Positions 40,119 to 48,047 of a stretch of 64,000 bases of DNA are shown one piece after another. The stretch is from Actinomadura cremea (GTDB lineage Bacteria; Actinomycetota; Actinomycetes; Streptosporangiales; Streptosporangiaceae): NCBI RefSeq assembly GCF_014648495.1, contig NZ_BMRF01000003.1, positions 1 to 64,000 on the forward strand, written 5' to 3'. Below the pieces are notes generated by a model. That model was not told the origin of the DNA. It ran no database searches and worked only from the letters and a program-made list of their open reading frames with translations. Each line of letters starts with the position of its first letter. The first letter of the stretch is position 1. The translations under genes were made by a program, and so were the position numbers.

Positions 40119-41696
40119 ATGCAAGGTGACGCTTTCCACGTCTACGACACCACCCTGCGCGACGGCTCGCAGCAGGAGGGGCTCAACCTCTCCGTCGCCG
40201 ACAAGCTCGTCATCGCGCGCCACCTGGACGACCTGGGCGTCGGCTTCATCGAGGGCGGCTGGCCCGGCGCCAACCCCAAGGACACCGAATTCTTCAGGCG
40301 GGCCCGGACCGAGCTCGACCTGAGGCACGCGCGGCTCACCGCGTTCGGCGCGACCCGCCGGGCCGGGATGAAGGCGGCCGACGACCCGCAGGTCGCCGCG
40401 CTGCGCGAATCCGGCGCGCCCGTCGTGACACTGGTCGCCAAGAGTCACGACAGGCACGTCGACCTGGCCCTCCGCACCAGCCTGGAGGAGAACCTCGCGA
40501 TGATCCGCGACACGGTCTCCCACCTGCGTGCGGAGGGCCAGCGCGTCTTCCTGGACGCCGAGCACTTCTTCGACGGCTACAAGGCCAACCGCGCGTACGC
40601 GCTCGAGGCCGTCCGCACCGCCGCCGAGGCCGGCGCGGACGTCGTCGCGCTGTGCGACACCAACGGCGGCATGCTGCCGGACGAGCTCGCCGACGTCGTC
40701 CACGACGTGGTCTCGCACGGCGTGCGCGTCGGCATCCACTGCCACGACGACTCGGGCTGCGCGGTCGCCAACTCGCTCGCCGCCGTGAAGGCCGGCGCGA
40801 CGCACGTCCAGGGCTGCGCCAACGGGTACGGCGAGCGCAGCGGCAACGCCAACCTGTTCACGCTCGTCGGGAACCTGCAGCTCAAGCGGGGGATGACCCT
40901 CGTGCGCGACGACCAGCTCGCCGAGATGACCCGGATCGCGCACGCCGTCTCCGAGGTCACCAACATCTCGCCCAGCTCGCAGCAGCCCTACGTGGGCCTG
41001 TCGGCGTTCGCGCACAAGGCGGGGCTGCACGCGTCCGCCGTCAAGATCGACCCGGACCTGTACCAGCACATCGACCCGGCGGCCGTCGGCAACGACATGC
41101 GGATGCTCGTCTCCAGCATGGCCGGGCGCGCCTCGGTCGAGCTGAAGGGCCGCGAGCTCGGCTACGACCTGTCCGGCGACAAGGCGAAGGCCGTCGTCGA
41201 CCGGGTCAAGGAGCTGGAGTCGACCGGCTACACCTACGAGGCCGCGGACGCGTCGTTCGAGCTGCTGCTGCGCGCGGAGCTGACGGGCGTCCGGCAGCGG
41301 CACTTCGAGGTCGAGTCGTGGCGGTCGATCGTGGAGCGCCGTCCGGACGGCTCCATGGTCAGCGAGGCGACCGTGAAGCTGCACGCCAAGGGCGAGCGGA
41401 TCATCGCGACCGGCGAGGGCAACGGCCCCGTCAACGCGCTCGACAACGCCCTGCGCATCGCGCTCGAGCGGCTGTACCCGGAGCTGGCGCGGTTGGAGCT
41501 CGTCGACTACAAGGTCCGCATCCTGGAGGGCTCGCACGGCACCGACGCCCGCACCCGGGTGCTGATCGAGTCGGGCGACGGCACGCGCGAATGGGGCACG
41601 GTCGGCGTCGAGGACAACGTCATCGCCGCGTCCTGGCAGGCCCTCGAGGAGGCCGTCACCTACTGCCTGCTGCACGCGGGGCACGAGGTCGGCTGA
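40119..41696 (+). CDS. cimA: (R)-citramalate synthase
   Basis: 525 residues, DRE-TIM metallolyase: YDTTLRDGSQQEG, HCHDDSGCAVANS (H-x-H metal ligands), GCANGYGERSGNANL, then a LeuA-type allosteric C-terminal domain (VKLHAKGERIIATGEGNGPV). The sequence type is the longer citramalate synthase branch (TIGR00977-like) rather than standard LeuA; it makes citramalate from pyruvate and acetyl-CoA as a threonine-independent route to 2-oxobutyrate and Ile. Its Ile/Val-rich leader fits that role. The ATG at 40119 is preceded by GGGGG about 10 nt upstream. Confidence 0.9.
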   Translation: MQGDAFHVYDTTLRDGSQQEGLNLSVADKLVIARHLDDLGVGFIEGGWPGANPKDTEFFRRARTELDLRHARLTAFGATRRAGMKAADDPQVAALRESGAPVVTLVAKSHDRHVDLALRTSLEENLAMIRDTVSHLRAEGQRVFLDAEHFFDGYKANRAYALEAVRTAAEAGADVVALCDTNGGMLPDELADVVHDVVSHGVRVGIHCHDDSGCAVANSLAAVKAGATHVQGCANGYGERSGNANLFTLVGNLQLKRGMTLVRDDQLAEMTRIAHAVSEVTNISPSSQQPYVGLSAFAHKAGLHASAVKIDPDLYQHIDPAAVGNDMRMLVSSMAGRASVELKGRELGYDLSGDKAKAVVDRVKELESTGYTYEAADASFELLLRAELTGVRQRHFEVESWRSIVERRPDGSMVSEATVKLHAKGERIIATGEGNGPVNALDNALRIALERLYPELARLELVDYKVRILEGSHGTDARTRVLIESGDGTREWGTVGVEDNVIAASWQALEEAVTYCLLHAGHEVG

Positions 41697-41768
41697 CCGG
41701 AGGGTGCGAGGGGCGACCCGACCAGGGTGCCGACGCATTTCGCCCTGGCCGAGGGGCATGATCGGTGC

Positions 41769-42050
41769 ATGAGCACCGAAGTGACCGACAACACCTCCGA
41801 GCAGCGTTACGACATCACCGTGGACGGCGCTCCCGCCGGATACGCCGAGTACGAACCGGGCGAGGGCGTCGTCATGTTCACCCACACCGAGGTCGACCCG
41901 GCCTTCAAGGGCCAGGGCGTCGGCGGCGCGCTGGCCCGGGGGGCGCTCGACGACGTGCGCGCCAAGGGGCTCGGCGTCGTCCCGCTCTGCCCGTTCATCA
42001 AGGGGTGGATCGGGAAGCACCCCGACTACCAGGACCTCGTGGCCCGCTGA
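41769..42050 (+). CDS. Small GNAT-like N-acetyltransferase (YjdJ type)
   Basis: 93 residues, the minimal acetyl-CoA-binding form: AGYAEYEPGEGVVMFTHTEV, then FKGQGVGGALARGALDDVR (acetyl-CoA loop) and VVPLCPFIKGWIGKHPDY. CATGAT lies 6 nt before the ATG, suggesting a leaderless mRNA. The substrate is unknown; these proteins may use the cysteine in PLCPF. Confidence 0.88.
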   Translation: MSTEVTDNTSEQRYDITVDGAPAGYAEYEPGEGVVMFTHTEVDPAFKGQGVGGALARGALDDVRAKGLGVVPLCPFIKGWIGKHPDYQDLVAR

Positions 42051-42058
42051 CGAACGCG

Positions 42059-42094
42059 GCGGCGCCCGTCCGGACGGATCCGGACGGGCGCCGC
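42059..42094. terminator. Bidirectional hairpin terminator
   Basis: GCGGCGCCCGTCCGGA pairs with TCCGGACGGGCGCCGC, a 16-bp stem with a 4-nt loop between two convergent genes. Confidence 0.85.
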
Positions 42095-42105
42095 GTCGCC
42101 GGTGT

Positions 42106-42465
42106 TCAGCCCTCGGACGGCTTGGGGTCCGCGCTCTGGACGACCTCGAAGCTCCACAGCTCCGCACCCGCCGCGGCGGGGCCGCCGTGCCCGTGGCCGT
42201 GGCCGTGACCGGCGGGGCGGTCCTTCGCCGCCTCCGCGTGGCCGCGCTGGAACTGCTGGCTCTCGGTCCAGCGCTTGAAGTCCTCCTCGCTGCGCCACTT
42301 CGTGTACACCATGTACCGGTCCTGGCCCTCGACCGGGCGCAGCAGCTCGAAGCCCTCGAACCCCTCGGCCGACTCCACCAGCCCGGCCCGGCCGGCGAAC
42401 CGGCGCTCGATCTCCTCGCGCATCTCCGGCTTGACGGTCAGGACGTTGATCTTCACGACGGACAC
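42106..42465 (-). CDS. Antibiotic biosynthesis monooxygenase-domain protein
   Basis: 119 residues with one ABM ferredoxin-like domain (VKINVLTVKPEMREEIERRF, FEGFELLRPVEG, YMVYTKWRSEEDFKRW). A HGHGHGHGG run near residue 95 could bind metal. Such small ABM proteins are often heme-degrading or act on polyketides. The GTG at 42465 has AAGGAGA 8 nt upstream; the frame runs 13 codons longer without a better start. Confidence 0.85.
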   Translation of the reverse strand: MSVVKINVLTVKPEMREEIERRFAGRAGLVESAEGFEGFELLRPVEGQDRYMVYTKWRSEEDFKRWTESQQFQRGHAEAAKDRPAGHGHGHGHGGPAAAGAELWSFEVVQSADPKPSEG

Positions 42466-42508
42466 GCGGGTCTCCTTCGGCTCGGGTGCATGCTCTCCCT
42501 GCATCGTC

Positions 42509-43816
42509 CTACATCGCCTGGGGCCAGGTCGTCCCGCCCTCCAGGGTGAGCCACGCCGACAGCGACGTCTCCTTCACCCGGACCCGGACGCGCGCGTACC
42601 GGCCCGGATCCACCAGGCCGGGCCCCGACCGGATCACCGAGTCGTAGACGAAGTCGGACGCGACGAACGCCAGGTCCGCGCCCGTCTCGGCGACCCGCCG
42701 CTTCACCGCCGGGGCGTCCACCAGCCGCCGCGCCGTGATGATCGCGATGCCCGACACGCCGCGGTCGCCGCGCTGCACCGGCCCGACGTGCAGCGCCGCG
42801 CGCAGCTGGAGCCGGGTCGCGTCCGCCGCCCGCCGGTTGTGCCGCCGCAGCGCCGCCGCCAGGTGCGCCAGCATCGGGTCGACGACCCGCTCGGTCGGCA
42901 GGGTCGGCGGGACGACGACGAGCGCGCCGTCCCCGCGGTCCTCCTGGTAGAGCCGCGAGAAGTCGATCCCGGACGCCGCGAACGCCGCGTCCAGCCGCTC
43001 GTACATCGCGTCCACGACCAGCTGCCGGTCGGCGTCGGTGCGCCGCGGCGAGCTGAACCCGGTGACGTCGGTGACGAGCACCGAGCAGTTGCCGTTCGAC
43101 CAGTCCGGCGGTGCGGGCCCCCGGTCCTCGGTCTGGCGCCGGTACACCTGCCGTTCGAGCACGGCCCGGACGCGCGGGTGCTCCGCCAGGAACGCCGCGA
43201 ACGTCTCGGCCCGGACCCGCAGCGCCGCCACGCCGCCCTCGGCGGTGACGGTGGCGGACCGGTCCCGGACGAGCAGCACCGCACGCTCGCCGACCAGCTC
43301 GCCCGGCCCGCGGAACGCCACGATCCGCTCGTCGACGCCGTCCCGCACCCACACGCGCGTCCAGCCGTCGAGGATCACGATGACCTCGTCGGCGGGCCCG
43401 CCCTCATGGCACAGCACGTCCTCCTTGCCGTAGACGTGCCCGCGCGCGCTTGCGAGGAGCGTGCGTCGCTCGTCCTGCGACAGTGCCCCCCAGAACGCCG
43501 TCTCCGGATAGGTTCCCCCTGCGAGTTCCATGGGCGCGGCTCGCGTGCCGGGAACCAGGTCGGTGGCCGGGACGGCCTGCGGCGCGGCCCCCTCCGGCGC
43601 GGCCCCCTCCGGCGTCCCGACCCGCAGGTACTGGACGACCGCGTTCGCCACGGCGGCGGCGGGCAGCGACAGGAACGCCAGCACGCCCGCGACGGCCGCG
43701 CCCGCCGAACCGTCCAGCAGGTATCCCAGCCCGAGCCCGGCCAGCGTCACGGGCGTGGTGACCTGCGCGCTCAGCAGTCCCGGCGACTCCCGTCCCCCGC
43801 GTCCTCGAGTCCTCAC
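42509..43816 (-). CDS. Membrane protein with cNMP-binding and cyclase-like domains
   Basis: 435 residues. A short N-terminal membrane region (VTLAGLGLGYLLDGSAGAAVAGVLAFL), then a cyclic-nucleotide-binding domain (about 115-225: VLCHEGGPADEVIVILDGW, GPGELVGERAVL), then a nucleotidyl-cyclase-like domain (CSVLVTDVTGFSS, LYQEDRGDGALVVVPP) with an incomplete set of catalytic metal residues. Start GTG 43816 with GGAAGGAAG upstream. Possibly a cyclic-nucleotide-responsive receptor; whether the second domain is active is doubtful. Confidence 0.75.
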   Translation of the reverse strand: MRTRGRGGRESPGLLSAQVTTPVTLAGLGLGYLLDGSAGAAVAGVLAFLSLPAAAVANAVVQYLRVGTPEGAAPEGAAPQAVPATDLVPGTRAAPMELAGGTYPETAFWGALSQDERRTLLASARGHVYGKEDVLCHEGGPADEVIVILDGWTRVWVRDGVDERIVAFRGPGELVGERAVLLVRDRSATVTAEGGVAALRVRAETFAAFLAEHPRVRAVLERQVYRRQTEDRGPAPPDWSNGNCSVLVTDVTGFSSPRRTDADRQLVVDAMYERLDAAFAASGIDFSRLYQEDRGDGALVVVPPTLPTERVVDPMLAHLAAALRRHNRRAADATRLQLRAALHVGPVQRGDRGVSGIAIITARRLVDAPAVKRRVAETGADLAFVASDFVYDSVIRSGPGLVDPGRYARVRVRVKETSLSAWLTLEGGTTWPQAM

Positions 43817-44160
43817 GATGCTTCCTTCCCCGAGAAGGCCCGCGACCCCGCTTCCACCGGCTCCTCGGCGCTCGTCGGATCCCCACGTCCCACGCACAGG
43901 CTAAATTGCGATGCATCCGATTGCCATACATTTGATGTACGGAAGCCGGTGAATGTTAGCTAGCCTGCTGGTGACAGTGCGACGAAGTGGAGCGCGGTCA
44001 GGTTTTCGTGTCGCCGGGGCAGGGGAAAAACACCTGTACACCCTTTTCCGGGGCAGGGGACGGCTGCTCGACGGCTGCACATCGGCCTGACGGCATCCGG
44101 CCGCGCCCCCGGCGTCGGGCGGAGCCGACTGTCGCTCTCCGGATTGGAGATGAGCAGCCC
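43817..44160. other. 344-bp AT-richer intergenic region with dyads and a direct repeat
   Basis: Contains TACAT-N3-ATGTA (about 43927-43940) and a 13-bp direct repeat CCGGGGCAGGGGA (about 44014 and 44054) separated by a less GC-rich spacer. Likely control region of the small RHH-like gene and of the divergent receptor gene. No RNA gene is recognised. Confidence 0.45.
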
Positions 44161-44424
44161 ATGACCAACGCTCGAGCCGACGAGAACGCCCCCCGGGCCC
44201 GCGCGGAGGCGGTTCCGCAGGGCGAGCGCGTCACGATCAACCTGACCGGCAAGGCCGCCCAGGCCCTCCAGCGGTTCCAGGAGATGACCGGCTACAACAA
44301 GACCGACTGCATCAACCGGGCGCTGATCATCTCCGCCGAGATCGAGCGGATGTCGCGCGAGCCGGGCGCCGTCTACTGGCGCGAGACCCCCGACAGCGAC
44401 CTGATGCTCGTCCGGTTCGTCTGA
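44161..44424 (+). CDS. Small ribbon-helix-helix-like protein
   Basis: 87 residues. ERVTINLTGKAAQALQRFQ, then GYNKTDCINRALIISAEI, looks like a ribbon-helix-helix DNA-binding fold (short strand, two helices), followed by REPGAVYWRETPDSD and LMLVRFV. GGAGATGAG lies upstream of the ATG. Its target may be the repeat-bearing region directly upstream. It overlaps the convergent GNAT gene by 52 bp. Confidence 0.65.
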   Translation: MTNARADENAPRARAEAVPQGERVTINLTGKAAQALQRFQEMTGYNKTDCINRALIISAEIERMSREPGAVYWRETPDSDLMLVRFV

Positions 44425-45035
44425 CCGTCCGCCTCGCGGATGCGCGGGGCCGCGGGCTCCGGGCCGATCGGCTTCTCGAACACCGCACCGGACGGCGACC
44501 TGTCGCTCGTCGTCCGGGTGGCGATGTACCGGAACCCCTGCCGCCGGTAGTAGTCGTGCAGTTCGGCGTTGTCCGACCAGACGTCGATCCTGATCAGTTC
44601 CGCAGCCGGGTGCTGCGACCGTCCCTTGCGGCCCGCCCAGTCGATCAGCTCGGCGCCCAGGCCGGTGCCCGCGTGGCGCCGTTCGATGACGAGCCGGTGC
44701 AGGTAGACGGCCTGCGTCTCGCGCTCGCGGGCCGTCCACAGCTCGTCGTGGCCCTCCTGCTTGATGGTGACCGTGCCGATGGGATCGTCGGCGCCGTCGA
44801 GCAGCAGCCACGTCTCCGCGTCCCGCAGGCCCGCCCACACCCGCTTGCTGCGGCCGTCCGGATCCGGCCACGGCCGGTTCCACTGGCGCGTCGCGGGCTT
44901 CTCCTTCCGGAGCCACGCGGCGGCCCCGTCGATGAGGCCGAGGACGACGTCCAGCTCGTCCGTCCGGGCGGGGCGGATGCGGTAGGCGTCCGAGGAGATC
45001 CGGCGGCGCCGGCGGATCCCGGTGTCTGTGTCCAC
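44373..45035 (-). CDS. GNAT family N-acetyltransferase
   Basis: 220 residues. YRIRPARTDELDVVLGLID, YLHRLVIERRHAGTGLGAEL (acetyl-CoA loop), LIRIDVWSDNAELHDYYRRQGF. Start GTG 45035, with AGGAG 4 nt upstream. The last 25 or so residues (after VFEKPIG) are unlike the family and lie in the overlap with the opposite gene. Substrate unknown. Confidence 0.82.
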   Translation of the reverse strand: MDTDTGIRRRRRISSDAYRIRPARTDELDVVLGLIDGAAAWLRKEKPATRQWNRPWPDPDGRSKRVWAGLRDAETWLLLDGADDPIGTVTIKQEGHDELWTARERETQAVYLHRLVIERRHAGTGLGAELIDWAGRKGRSQHPAAELIRIDVWSDNAELHDYYRRQGFRYIATRTTSDRSPSGAVFEKPIGPEPAAPRIREADGQTNRTSIRSLSGVSRQ

Positions 45036-45171
45036 GTGCTCCTGCGCTCCGAGAGTGAACGGCCCCCGTCGCCCGGGGCCCGGCGGGTGAGCCGAGGCTC
45101 CCGCGCGGGCGGTCGGGTTACGGGGGCGTGCGGTCGATTGCGGCGTGCCGGCGGGCGGTCCGCGCGGTGCG

Positions 45172-46041
45172 TCAGCCGTCGTCGTCGAGCGGCGGAACGC
45201 TGCGCGAGCCCCCCTGACCGGGGCGCTTGAGGATGTCGGGCGGGACGTCCCCGGCGTTGTAGTGCAGGCGCGTCCGGTCGGCGGGCCAGATCGTCACGGT
45301 GAGACGGAAGGCCCGGCCGTTCTCCGAGTACGCCGTTCGGACGGTCTCGAAGACGACGTCGGCGGCGGAGTCGCCGAGGCTGAAGAACTGCTTCTCGTTG
45401 GCGTCCGGGACGCGCGCCCTGATCTCGTCGTGGAAGCCGACCTCGGTGTAGCCGAGGGTCTCCTTCAGGTAGGCGACCGCGCCCTCGGGGATGTTGCGCG
45501 GCTTGAGCAGCCGGGCGGCCCCCGCGGTCGCGAAGTCCAGCGGGTAGAAGGACGTCTGCATCGCCCACGGGCGCCCGTCCAGGTAGAGGAGCTGGTGCCG
45601 GGAGATGAACTCGGCCTCCTCGTCGGCCTGCAGGTACCAGGAGATGAGCTGCGGCCCCTCCTGGACCTCCACCTTGACCGGCGAGACGGTCACCGTCCTG
45701 CCCTCCGGGATGAACGCGTCCCGGTTGTACCACTCGCCGTCGCCGCCGCCGGGCGCCAGGCCCAGCGCCGCGGCGGACAGGGTGACGTGGTCGGCCTGCG
45801 GGCGGTGGACGACGAACGTCCCCTTGCCCTGCTCGGAGATCACGGCGCCCTGCTTCTGGAGCCACGACAGCGCCTCGCGGACGGTGTTGCGCGAGACGTT
45901 GTAGTGCAGTTCGAGGTCCTTCTCCGGCGGCAGCCGCCGGCGCGGGGCGGATCCGTCGCCCGGCGCGAGATCACCGCGCTCGATGCGCTGGAGCAGGTCG
46001 TCGGCGACGTCGCGCCAACGGGGGGGCGTCGTGCGGGCCAT
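45172..46041 (-). CDS. GntR family regulator with UTRA domain
   Basis: 289 residues. Winged helix at the N terminus (RWRDVADDLLQRIERGDLAPG, VSRNTVREALSWLQKQGAVI), UTRA ligand-binding domain in the C-terminal two thirds (ISRHQLLYLDGRPWAMQTSFYP). The start is ATG 46041 with GGAAGGGAG about 10 nt upstream. It is divergent from two small membrane-protein genes across a 244-bp region with nested dyads. Confidence 0.88.
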   Translation of the reverse strand: MARTTPPRWRDVADDLLQRIERGDLAPGDGSAPRRRLPPEKDLELHYNVSRNTVREALSWLQKQGAVISEQGKGTFVVHRPQADHVTLSAAALGLAPGGGDGEWYNRDAFIPEGRTVTVSPVKVEVQEGPQLISWYLQADEEAEFISRHQLLYLDGRPWAMQTSFYPLDFATAGAARLLKPRNIPEGAVAYLKETLGYTEVGFHDEIRARVPDANEKQFFSLGDSAADVVFETVRTAYSENGRAFRLTVTIWPADRTRLHYNAGDVPPDILKRPGQGGSRSVPPLDDDG

Positions 46042-46184
46042 GGTGGTTCCGCTCCCTTCCGACCTGTCCGCTTGCGGGACCCGAGCGGGGGCTCGCCCCC
46101 GGATCCGGACAACGGGTACCGAACAAGCTCTTCCCATCCAACATGTTTGCAACCCCTAGAAAGGGTAACACTGTGGGTGGGAGA

Positions 46185-46223
46185 CTTGTTGGTACAACCC
46201 GACCAACTGAAGACTTGAACAAG
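46185..46223. promoter_or_regulatory. Nested dyads between GntR gene and small membrane genes
   Basis: Outer arms CTTGTT (46185-46190) and AACAAG (46218-46223); inner perfect GTTGGT-N8-ACCAAC (46188-46207). Positioned for control of both directions; probably the GntR site. Confidence 0.55.
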
Positions 46224-46285
46224 CGTAGCAAGGTGGAAGTGCCTTTGATAAGGCACATCCCGAAAGCGTGGAGGAGGAGGACAGC

Positions 46286-46489
46286 ATGAACGTCGTCTAC
46301 TTGTGGGTGCTCGGGCCGACGCTGCTGTTCGCGGTCCTCGCGCTCTACGTCGTGTTCGCGGGTCGATTCACCCGGACCGTGGTGTTCCGCACCCGCGCCC
46401 TCTCGCGCACGCCGTCCCCCGGGCGGCGGGCGCTGCTGGTCAACGTGGTGGTCCGGGGCGAGCGCGAACCGGACCGCGGCGCGGTGTGA
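46286..46489 (+). CDS. Small single-helix membrane protein
   Basis: 67 residues: a membrane helix (VVYLWVLGPTLLFAVLALYVVFA) followed by a basic cytoplasmic tail with TRALSRTPSPGRRALL. A very strong GGAGGAGGAGG ribosome site precedes the ATG. Not recognised as a known family. Confidence 0.6.
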   Translation: MNVVYLWVLGPTLLFAVLALYVVFAGRFTRTVVFRTRALSRTPSPGRRALLVNVVVRGEREPDRGAV

Positions 46490-46536
46490 TCGCCCGCCGA
46501 CGCGGGCGGGGGGCCGCCCGGCCGAAGGAGTCGACA

Positions 46537-46827
46537 GTGGAAGAGAGCCGGATCGGCCCGGTGCCGATCGAGGTGCGGCCGACCGCGAGTGCGTACCCGC
46601 GCCTGGTCCTGACCAGGGTGGAGGAGGGGCGGTCGCCGGTGCGCGCCGCGCCCTCCGGACCGATCGCCGGCGCGCGGGCCCGGCGGGCTCTGGGCGTGTC
46701 GGTCGTGGTGTGCCCGGTCGTGGGGGCGACCGTGGTCATCGCGCCGCGGATGGTCGCCGCGGCGCGGCGATGGACGTCCCGCCGGTCGTCCCCGACGGGG
46801 ATCGGCGGGCGGGGCGCGGCCCGGTAG
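46537..46827 (+). CDS. Small protein with one hydrophobic segment
   Basis: 96 residues from GTG 46537 (AAGGAG 6 nt upstream): a polar N-terminal half and a hydrophobic segment ALGVSVVVCPVVGATVVIAP with a basic tail. 47 bp after the previous small gene, probably one operon. No family recognised. Confidence 0.5.
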   Translation: MEESRIGPVPIEVRPTASAYPRLVLTRVEEGRSPVRAAPSGPIAGARARRALGVSVVVCPVVGATVVIAPRMVAAARRWTSRRSSPTGIGGRGAAR

Positions 46828-46944
46828 GGAAGGGGGCGGGCGTCCTGGGTCGAGGCGCCCGCCGCCGGGTCGCGGAGGGGCGAAGGCGGGAGCGGAAAGG
46901 AGGCCGGGTCGAGGGGGCTGTTCCGTGCTGCCCATAAAGGGATA

Positions 46945-46999
46945 GTTTGATCACCAAACGGGACAAACGGGATTCCATCTCCCATACTTCGATTGAAGT
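46945..46999. promoter_or_regulatory. Two dyads upstream of the DUF6292-like gene
   Basis: GTTTG-N5-CAAAC (46945-46959) and ACTTC-N4-GAAGT (46986-46999) in a locally AT-rich stretch 21-75 bp before the start codon; probable promoter/operator. Confidence 0.45.
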
Positions 47000-47019
47000 C
47001 AAGTAGAGAGGGAGCCCCA

Positions 47020-47424
47020 GTGACCGGCGACATTCGACCCTTGCCTCACCCGGACCCCTTCGTCGATGTGACCCGCGGCTATGTCACGGCCGTCGCCGAC
47101 GAGTTCGCGGCCCGTGGAGTGCGGCTCGCCGACGTCTGGCTCGACCCGTCCGACCCCCGGGACGCCACCTTCGTCCTCGGGCTCAAGGCCCTCGTCTGGA
47201 ATGAGACCGACGGTTTCGTGCTCGGCGACTTCGTTTCCGGTGAACCGGGCGTGCGAACCGTCCTGCGCGACCCCGTCCGCCTCGGCGGGAGCGTGCTGGC
47301 GGACCCGCGCGAGGTCGCGGACCGCCTGGCGGAGCCCGCCGGCGGCGACCCCGTTCGGCTGCGCTCGTTCGCCGACGGGCACGACGGTTTCGAGGACGCG
47401 CTGGCGCGCTACGACGGCCGCTGA
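47020..47424 (+). CDS. DUF6292-like protein
   Basis: 134 residues from GTG 47020 (GAGGGAG about 6 nt upstream). DVTRGYVTAVADEFAARGVR, WLDPSDPRDATFVLGLKALV and NETDGFVLGDFVSGEPGVRT follow the pattern of DUF6292 as I remember it. Soluble, acidic; function unknown. Such genes are often found beside GntR regulators in actinomycete accessory regions. Confidence 0.65.
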   Translation: MTGDIRPLPHPDPFVDVTRGYVTAVADEFAARGVRLADVWLDPSDPRDATFVLGLKALVWNETDGFVLGDFVSGEPGVRTVLRDPVRLGGSVLADPREVADRLAEPAGGDPVRLRSFADGHDGFEDALARYDGR

Positions 47425-47598
47425 GTTCGGCCCCCCGCGCCGGTCTTTCCGCCGGTATCGGCGCGGGGCAGGAGGAGTTCCGCCGAAATCGTCGAAATCG
47501 GTGGCGGATTCCAGGTGCGGCGGTCACCATGGGACGAGCGCGGCAAGCGCGGCGTTCCCGCATGCCGTCCCCCAGCCCCCGAACACCGGAGTGATCGT

Positions 47599-47970
47599 AT
47601 GCCTGTCCGACCCTGGAGACCCGAGGACCTCGGGCGTCCGACGGACGGGGACCGGGTCGACGTGGCCTTCGGGCTGGGGCGGGTGTGCGAGCGCGAGGGC
47701 GACCTGGAGCGGGCCGCCGGCTGGTACCGGCGGGCGGCCGAGTCCGGGCACGCCGGTGCGGCGCTGCGGCTCGGCGCCGTCCTCGGCAGGCTGGCCGACG
47801 CGCGGTCGCCCGACGAGTCCGCCGAGGACCTGCTCGCCGAGGCCACCCGCTGGCTCAGCGGCGTCCAGACCGCCACCACGCCGGACGCCATCGCGCTGAT
47901 CACCGACATGCTGAACCGGCACCAGCGGCAGGCCGCGCGGCGGGGCCTGGAGCCCAGCACGACGGGCTGA
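47599..47970 (+). CDS. Small Sel1/TPR-like repeat protein
   Basis: 123 residues. VDVAFGLGRVCEREGDLERA and AGWYRRAAESGHAGAALRLG contain a Sel1-like AAESGHAGAALRLG unit; the rest is helical. ATG 47599 gives MPVRPWRPEDLG. It may act as a protein-interaction module. The 174-bp gap before it shows nothing else. Confidence 0.6.
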   Translation: MPVRPWRPEDLGRPTDGDRVDVAFGLGRVCEREGDLERAAGWYRRAAESGHAGAALRLGAVLGRLADARSPDESAEDLLAEATRWLSGVQTATTPDAIALITDMLNRHQRQAARRGLEPSTTG

Positions 47971-48047
47971 ACCGTCCCTCGGGGACGAACCTCGCCGCCG
48001 TCCCGGCCGTCGGACTCCATGAGAGCGACGACACGGGAGAGTGGCGA

